Source of the DNA: Gnetum montanum
Lineage: Eukaryota; Streptophyta; Gnetopsida; Gnetales; Gnetaceae
Direction of reading: 5' to 3'
NCBI GenBank assembly: GCA_015680685.1
Contig: MNCI01008322.1
Location: forward strand, 62,001-126,000
Length of the DNA stretch: 64,000 bases
Every line of letters starts with the position of its first letter. Position 1 is the stretch's first letter. Made by a program: the position numbers and the translations under genes. This document shows, one piece after another, positions 59,005 through 64,000 of this stretch. The notes under the pieces were generated by a model. That model was not told where the DNA came from, searched no databases, and saw nothing but the letters and a program-made list of their open reading frames with translations.

Positions 59005-61557
59005 CTAGTTAGTAACGACATGTGTTAACATAACCGTATGTGTTGAGCTTGGTGTTTGGTTTGAAGGGAGCTCTAAAGCCTTATTTGATGGAGAGGAATT
59101 CAAAGGTTCAACCACTTGTGGTTGTGAGGGCTTGGTTGGACTGTTAGTTCTGAAGAAAGGTCTTCTCTTCATACGGCTATCAAAACCAGCAGTAGGTTGA
59201 AGATTCATGACCCTCATGGCATTGGGTTGCTGCGGTTGAGTGGGGAGTTCTCCCTGCATTGTTGGAGTAGGTGGTAATGGAGCTATCGATGTGAGAGTTG
59301 CGGATGGATTTGGAGGATGGTATGTCTGTGGGTTATCTCCCATAGGAGAAGGAGTTCTATAATACTCCCAAGCTTGGTAGTGATGTTGTGGTGTCACGTG
59401 ACCAATAGAGTCATGTGGAGAGATTGGCTACTACACGTAGTAGCCATATGGATCCAGTTGCCAGTAGGGGTATTGTTGCCTTGGNTATTGTGGTGGAGTT
59501 CCACTTGGATAATACGTTGAAGGTTGGTGGNTATTGTGGTGGAGTTCCACTTGGATAATACGTTGAAGGTTGGTGGAACTGCCTTGGGTTACCTTGGGGA
59601 TAAGGTAACCGTTGGGGTGCTTGTCGTTTATTAAGTTGTGGGTTGAGTGCATACACTCCAGACTCTTGTAGATGTGAGATCACTGGGCAACATCCCTTAG
59701 GATGGTCGTATTGAATATCTCACATCCACCATCATTGTCTGTGTCTGAATCCATAACCTCTTTGGTGATGGCCATTTTTCCCTTACCTTTGTTACGTGAA
59801 TTGTCCACTTCTCTCCTTTTTTTTTTTTTTTCATAGTCACTACCCCACTCCCTAGACTCCTCTACAATTTTAAGAACAGTTTCAAACCTACTATCTAGGG
59901 AGTCCCACATTTGGTCTACCTTTGCTGATACTTTTATTGTTAACTTTTGGAGCAACAAAGTTTTCCTATTCACCATCTCTTCGAGTGGTGACTCTTCTTC
60001 CTCCTCACAAAATCTCACTCCCCTTTTTTGGAGGGAAGGATCTCAGTTGTACTCTTCTGCACTTTCTATCTTACGTAGCTCCCCTTCTTCCTTGGCTACT
60101 TGCTCTAGCTTTCTATGAACCTAAGCTCTAATAATCTCTCTTAGGCATATGTTCCAAGGGTTCTCCTTGTTTCATGCCTAAGTCCATCTATGAGATGGCG
60201 TAGTTGATCCTGCTGTGAATAACCATGGCCAGGGTAATGATGTAACAGTGCGTAATAGCGGCCCATGGCAGCATCCAAGGGTTCATGATTTTCCTACTTC
60301 CATCCTTGGATTTGCTTTTGTAGGTTAGACACTTAGGAGTACGCTTGGTACTTATCATTAAACAATTCTAACATTGTACTCCACCTCCGAATGGATTCCA
60401 CTACTAAGGATCGGTACCAGCTTTCTGCTTCTTTCACTAGTGTCCTTGGGAACAACTTTCAATTTTTGCCATTCGTTCTCGATGTTTTGCAAGGCACATG
60501 CATCATGGAATGCTTGTAGGCGATTTTGAGGATCAGCATTGTATCCCCCTTCAAATCGTGGGATATTGTTCATGTCTAACCTCTTGATCCTACTATCCTT
60601 TTGGTGCCTTGTTGGAACTCTTATGGCCTCCGTGATATCTAGCATGCTTCTAGTTACGAGTAGGGGCTCTTCGTGGTCATCTCATTCATAGCGTCTGTGA
60701 TGTCTACGTGATTCCCTACTCTCCCTTCTTCTATGCCTTGATTCCTTAGAGTGCCCTCATCCTCGTTCTTGACTGTCTCGTCGATGTTTTTCACTCTGTT
60801 TTCCTTTATCCTCACGGTTAGGTTCCTTACGACTGCGTCCAGACACTGATGGAGAGGGTGAATGTGATGATGAAAGTGAAGAAGAAGAAGAACCATCGCC
60901 ATGGTGATGTTTTCTACCTTCTCTTTGGTGGTGTTAACCTTGATTGTGATTACGATCAGAACGTCCACCCTTATCGTGTGTTTGTGTTCCCTCGTTGAAC
61001 ACTTCGTGTTCATGGGGATCAAAACCAGGGTTGTGAACCATGGAGTGAAGGTTCTGATACATCACCTCTTGACCATCATGAGGAGGGGCAACATTGTTTT
61101 GTGGAGAACCTATTGAAATAGGTTCACCACCCTCAATTTTGCTCAAGACGCATGGAGTGTTATGGGACCATTTACCTTTCAAGGATGTATGGTATCTCTC
61201 CTGTCGCAAGTCCCTTTGATGTTGCGCTTCTGTGGGATGATAGTCCCTTTTGTCATGATCGCATGCAATGTATTTTGCATATAAAAGTGGCATGTCTATT
61301 CGTGTGAGAGCATGAAGAAGCATGTTGGGGACTGATCGGTTTGAAGGAAACACTATGTTACCTTCCAAGTCTCTCCAACGTAGTTGTTCATCTTGGTGGA
61401 GAATAAAGGTGAAATCGGGTACATACTCATCGTGATGAGTATATACCATCCAAAACTATTGAGGAACTGGTAGATCCTGGTTACGTGTATTATGCCACCG
61501 ACTGTCTCTTGTGTTAGTCCTAGGCGGTGAAATGCTCTTATGCGAAGAAGAAGACAT
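59005..61557 (-). pseudogene. element B gag (decayed)
   Basis: Starts MSSSSHKSISPPRTNTRDSR at 61557; a TAG at 61456-61458 cuts it, and FTFILHQDEQLRWRDLEGNI follows. A Ser-rich then Arg/Ser-rich region (SHSPSPSVSGRSRKEP; HRRRESRESRRHHRRYE) lies at about 60660-60900. Then comes RFEGGYNADPQNRLQAFHDA, a broken gag core, KVDQMWDSLDSRFETVLKIV, DHPKGCCPVISHLQESGVYA (zinc-knuckle-like), and a Pro/Gln tail leading to the protease. Two N bases (59485, 59531) mark a 46-bp tandem duplication in the tail. The RS-like segment also appears, degraded, in element E. Confidence 0.75.
59485..59576 (-). repeat. 46-bp tandem duplication with N bases
   Basis: Each unit begins with an N followed by TATTGTGGTGGAGTTCCACT. 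The two copies are otherwise identical. The N at the start of each suggests a consensus or assembly ambiguity in the gag tail repeat. Confidence 0.8.
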
Positions 61558-61683
61558 TTTTATCTTATTTAGTGTGTGATGTACCGTTGTCTTATCTTTC
61601 TTTGATTAACCCTAAGGGTTCGTTCTAGCGTTCCCACGATATGGATGATTTCCTATGTTCTACGTAGCGCACAAACAACTAAG

Positions 61684-61701
61684 TCCCCGACAACGATGCC
61701 A
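61684..61701 (-). other. primer-binding site of element B
   Basis: TGGCATCGTTGTCGGGGA on the minus strand, just inside the 5' LTR. It is the tRNA-Asp-type primer site with a few changes. Confidence 0.8.
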
Positions 61702-61702
61702 A

Positions 61703-62499
61703 TGATGAGTGGCTAGGTACCCATACACTCAACCATACAAATACAAGTGTCTCACACGCGATTCGGTTGAACTCCAAGGACTAAGTGCTTACACGCCTTA
61801 ATGGAACACTCAGGGTTAATCAATCGTTGTCTTCCCAAACTTACTTGTACTGTCACAGTTGTATGGTTAAGTAAGTTTGAGGTATATGATTTTTATAACT
61901 TTTATCTTTTTGGTGTCTTATGCTAATAAGGGAAATGGAAAGAGAACTAAGTGACTAACTTACTTTAATTATTCATTAACTAAGTTTTAATTGTCCTAAC
62001 ACAATTATTCATTAACTAATTCCCACTTGCCGTACACATCTTGAACCAGTGAAACGCTGCTAGGATTACCAAACGCTAATTGTTATTGGGTTACCAAGCG
62101 CTACACGCATGCTTGAAGCCGTCGTACTGAATGCACTTAACTAAGAGGATCAAGGATTGAGAGAGAAATTAATTAACTAGGAAAGTGTTAAACATTCAAT
62201 AAGAATTAATTACTAATTAGCTTAGTTCGTATGCTGCAAGGTTTATCATAAAGTTTGTCTTTATTACCGTACACAAATGTGTGCTTAGGTACAATTTGCT
62301 CGAATAATAAAGATTTGTTCACTCTATGACTCCTATTGCGGGCATACAGAAATTATTCTAACTCTGGAATGGTAAAACTGCAAGAGTTTGGCTAAGGGTC
62401 TAAGTCTAACTCCTCCGGAACAAAGGGCGCCACCTATTATTTATAGAAGATGAGGCAGGGCGCGATATTGCGTGGTGGATGTGATATCATGGCTCATCA
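61703..62499 (-). repeat. 5' LTR of element B
   Basis: A 797-bp LTR. On the minus strand it starts TGATGAGCCATGATATCAC at 62499 and ends CCACTCATCA at 61703. It has a TATA box near 62437 and pairs with 43947-44746. A short local repeat (ATTATTCATTAACTAA) near 61966-62020 distinguishes it from the 3' LTR. Confidence 0.92.
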
Positions 62500-62811
62500 A
62501 CAATGAAGCAAAATATTGCATACCATTGTTTCCATGTCTATGCAAACATTGAATAACAAGGTAAGAATGGAATTAAATCACTTTCTAGTTGAAATGTTAG
62601 ATGAATAATAATGTGTAACACAGATAAAATATGTTAGTTAATTTGGTTATGCTTATTACAAATTGTTGGAAATGAGCAACATAAATTATGTTTAATATTA
62701 TTGTTACTAATGTATAATGTACAAACTAATTGATTTGACAGATATGTTTAGTTTGAACAAATATAATTAAACTTAATTTTATTTTTATTTTTTAAAATTA
62801 AAATATCATTA

Positions 62812-63465
62812 AAGAGATAGTAACTTAGTTGGTAATTCATTGATTTGTTGGCTAATAAATTGCAAGTTTGAGGTCTTTGGAATTGAAAATAGATGACTAT
62901 ATGTACCCCATGACATACAAGCAACAATATACTTTTGTCAAACTTAATCATAATGGTGTACCATATCAACACCTGTGACTTACAAACCACATGTAGTATG
63001 CTCTAACCAACTAAGCAATATTTCATTAACAAATAACAAGTTTGAGCTACTATTAACACATTATTGTTTATGACAGAATCACACAATGATTTTTCCTTAA
63101 GACACCTTAAAGTCATTTGACATCCAAAAATAAAATAAAATAAAACTCTAGCATAAAATAATATTATATATTAATGAGATAAACTTATTAGTTAATACTT
63201 TTTATTTGGAACCAAAGCTATAGTATAATGGCCAGAAAACTCATCTCTTACAAAGAAAGTTATTGATTCTAATTGACCTTTAAGTATTTGGGGTGGGGGA
63301 AGGGACAAAAATGTTGAAATTGGAAACATTTTTCTAACAATATTTACCCCCAAGACATATAGTCAAATTAGAACTTTATAACTTAGTATTGCCCACAATA
63401 ATTGAACTCATGATTTAGAGTTACTAAATTAAGTGTCTTACCACTAAGGTAACACCTCATTATCA
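62812..63465. repeat. cluster of four tRNA-like SINE units in alternating orientation
   Basis: Plus strand 62816-62890: TAACTTAGTTGGTAATTC with CAAGTTTGAGGTC. Minus strand 62955-63030: TGCTTAGTTGGTTAGAGCAT, almost a canonical tRNA A-box region, then CACAGGTGTTGATATGG. Plus strand 63213-63300: GCTATAGTATAATGGCCAG with TTATTGATTCTAA. Minus strand 63340-63465: TTACCTTAGTGGTAAGACAC with ATGAGTTCAATTAT and GGCAATACTAAGTTATAAAG, matching 36500-36615. None folds as an intact tRNA gene. Confidence 0.5.
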
Positions 63466-63479
63466 TGGACTTTTAGTAG

Positions 63480-63925
63480 TAAAATAGTGCACATAAGGGA
63501 AATGTTCATGTGGCATTATTCTACATAGCATAGGTAAAATAGTGGACATAGAAAGCAAGAAATAAAACAAAAAGTACTATGTCACATAATTCCAAATAAA
63601 TCATGTTGACTTGTAAGTGAAAACAATTTACAAGTAAAATAGTGCATAGAGAGAGAAACAGAACAAAACAAAACCACAAAAAAAATGTCAAAGAAACAGA
63701 ACAAAACAAAACCACAAAAAAAATGTCATAAAGTTCCACATGAATCATGTTGACTTTTAGTGAAAACAACTTACCAGTAAAATAGTGTACATAGAAAGCA
63801 AGAAACAAAACAAAAAAAATACTATGTCATGTAATTCCTAATAAATCACATTACTTGTTAATTGACAATAATTTACAAGTAAAGTAGTGCATATAGAAGG
63901 CAATAATAAAACAAAAAGTACCATG
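63480..63925 (+). repeat. A-rich tandem array, ~100-140-bp units
   Basis: AAATAGTGCACATAGAAAGC-like starts lie at 63480, 63537, 63638, 63780 and 63881. Between them are conserved phrases such as AATCATGTTGACTT and ACAATTTACAAGTAAAA. One unit has an inner ~37-bp duplication (AGAAACAGAACAAAACAAAA at 63654 and 63694). It may continue past the window end. Confidence 0.75.
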
Positions 63926-64000
63926 GAAAAAATGAATAATTTGTATTTCATAGTAATAGTCCAAGTACAAAGTAGCATAGACATAGTGGCAATCCTTTGC

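Larger units (their letters stand above)
43947..62499 (-). mobile_element. element B: Gypsy-type LTR retrotransposon (host of element C)
   Basis: A complete minus-strand insertion bounded by LTRs 61703-62499 (5') and 43947-44746 (3'), with a perfect 5-bp duplication ACAAT (43942-43946 and 62500-62504). The primer site is at 61684-61701. Internal parts: gag and protease at 58282-61557, then element C inserted at 58062, then the 3' remainder 46339-44747. RT and integrase are not seen outside element C, so B was either non-autonomous or lost pol before C inserted. Confidence 0.9.

Noticed and set aside
62955-63030. Possible intact tRNA gene on the minus strand
   Set aside because: The A-box region is good, but the T-arm and acceptor stem do not pair; SINE-derived is more likely.
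63480-63925. CRISPR-like spacing of repeats
   Set aside because: Units are long, A-rich, adjacent and imperfect; this is a tandem array in a plant genome.

Overview
The window looks like nuclear DNA of a seed plant with a large, repeat-rich genome. A gymnosperm is plausible: one housekeeping gene is stretched over 11.6 kb by multi-kilobase introns, and about half the window is nested LTR retrotransposon. I cannot name the species. Only two stretches look like host genes, both on the minus strand. The first is a nine-exon PIG-L gene (GlcNAc-PI de-N-acetylase, GPI-anchor synthesis; 5210-16780), which I assembled from conserved motifs and canonical splice sites. The second is the first two exons of a small conserved protein (23063-23394). 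Two gene relics lie nearby on the plus strand: a ubiquitin-specific-protease active-site fragment (24158-24340) and a PIF1-like helicase 3' end with a stop and a frameshift (25075-25730).

Layout: 1-2368 is a tandemly duplicated 3' end of an LTR element. 2369-3250 is a degenerate ~290-bp tandem repeat. 5210-16780 is PIG-L, whose introns carry Copia LTR remnants, SINE-like units and a 38-bp minisatellite. 17-23 kb is intergenic DNA with local duplications and a PIF/Harbinger-type MITE. 23-26 kb holds the small gene, the gene relics and a 437-bp near-perfect hairpin. 26.8-36.5 kb is a LINE split by LTR element A (28218-35906). 37.2-43.4 kb is an old element E, itself hit by a solo LTR with an intact 5-bp duplication. 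43947-62499 is element B (minus strand, target duplication ACAAT), with element C (46345-58061) nested inside it. The end of the window has tRNA-like SINE pieces and an AT-rich tandem array.

Elements A, B, C, E, the solo LTR and the 1-2368 fragment form one Ty3/Gypsy clade. They share TGATGA...CTCATCA LTR ends, a primer site like the one for tRNA-Asp, a related Gag and a related R-U5. This and the RT motifs fit the Athila/Tat side of the family. A and C carry an extra third ORF (a possible plant-transposon-type N-terminus followed by coiled coil) instead of, or downstream of, pol. In both, this ORF is preceded by a short sequence that copies the U3 motifs of that element's own LTR, followed by a TATA box and a G-rich tract like the terminal polypurine tract. 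That internal LTR-like promoter cassette is the most unusual feature I found. All coding statements come from reading the sequence by eye; no database search or alignment program was run.
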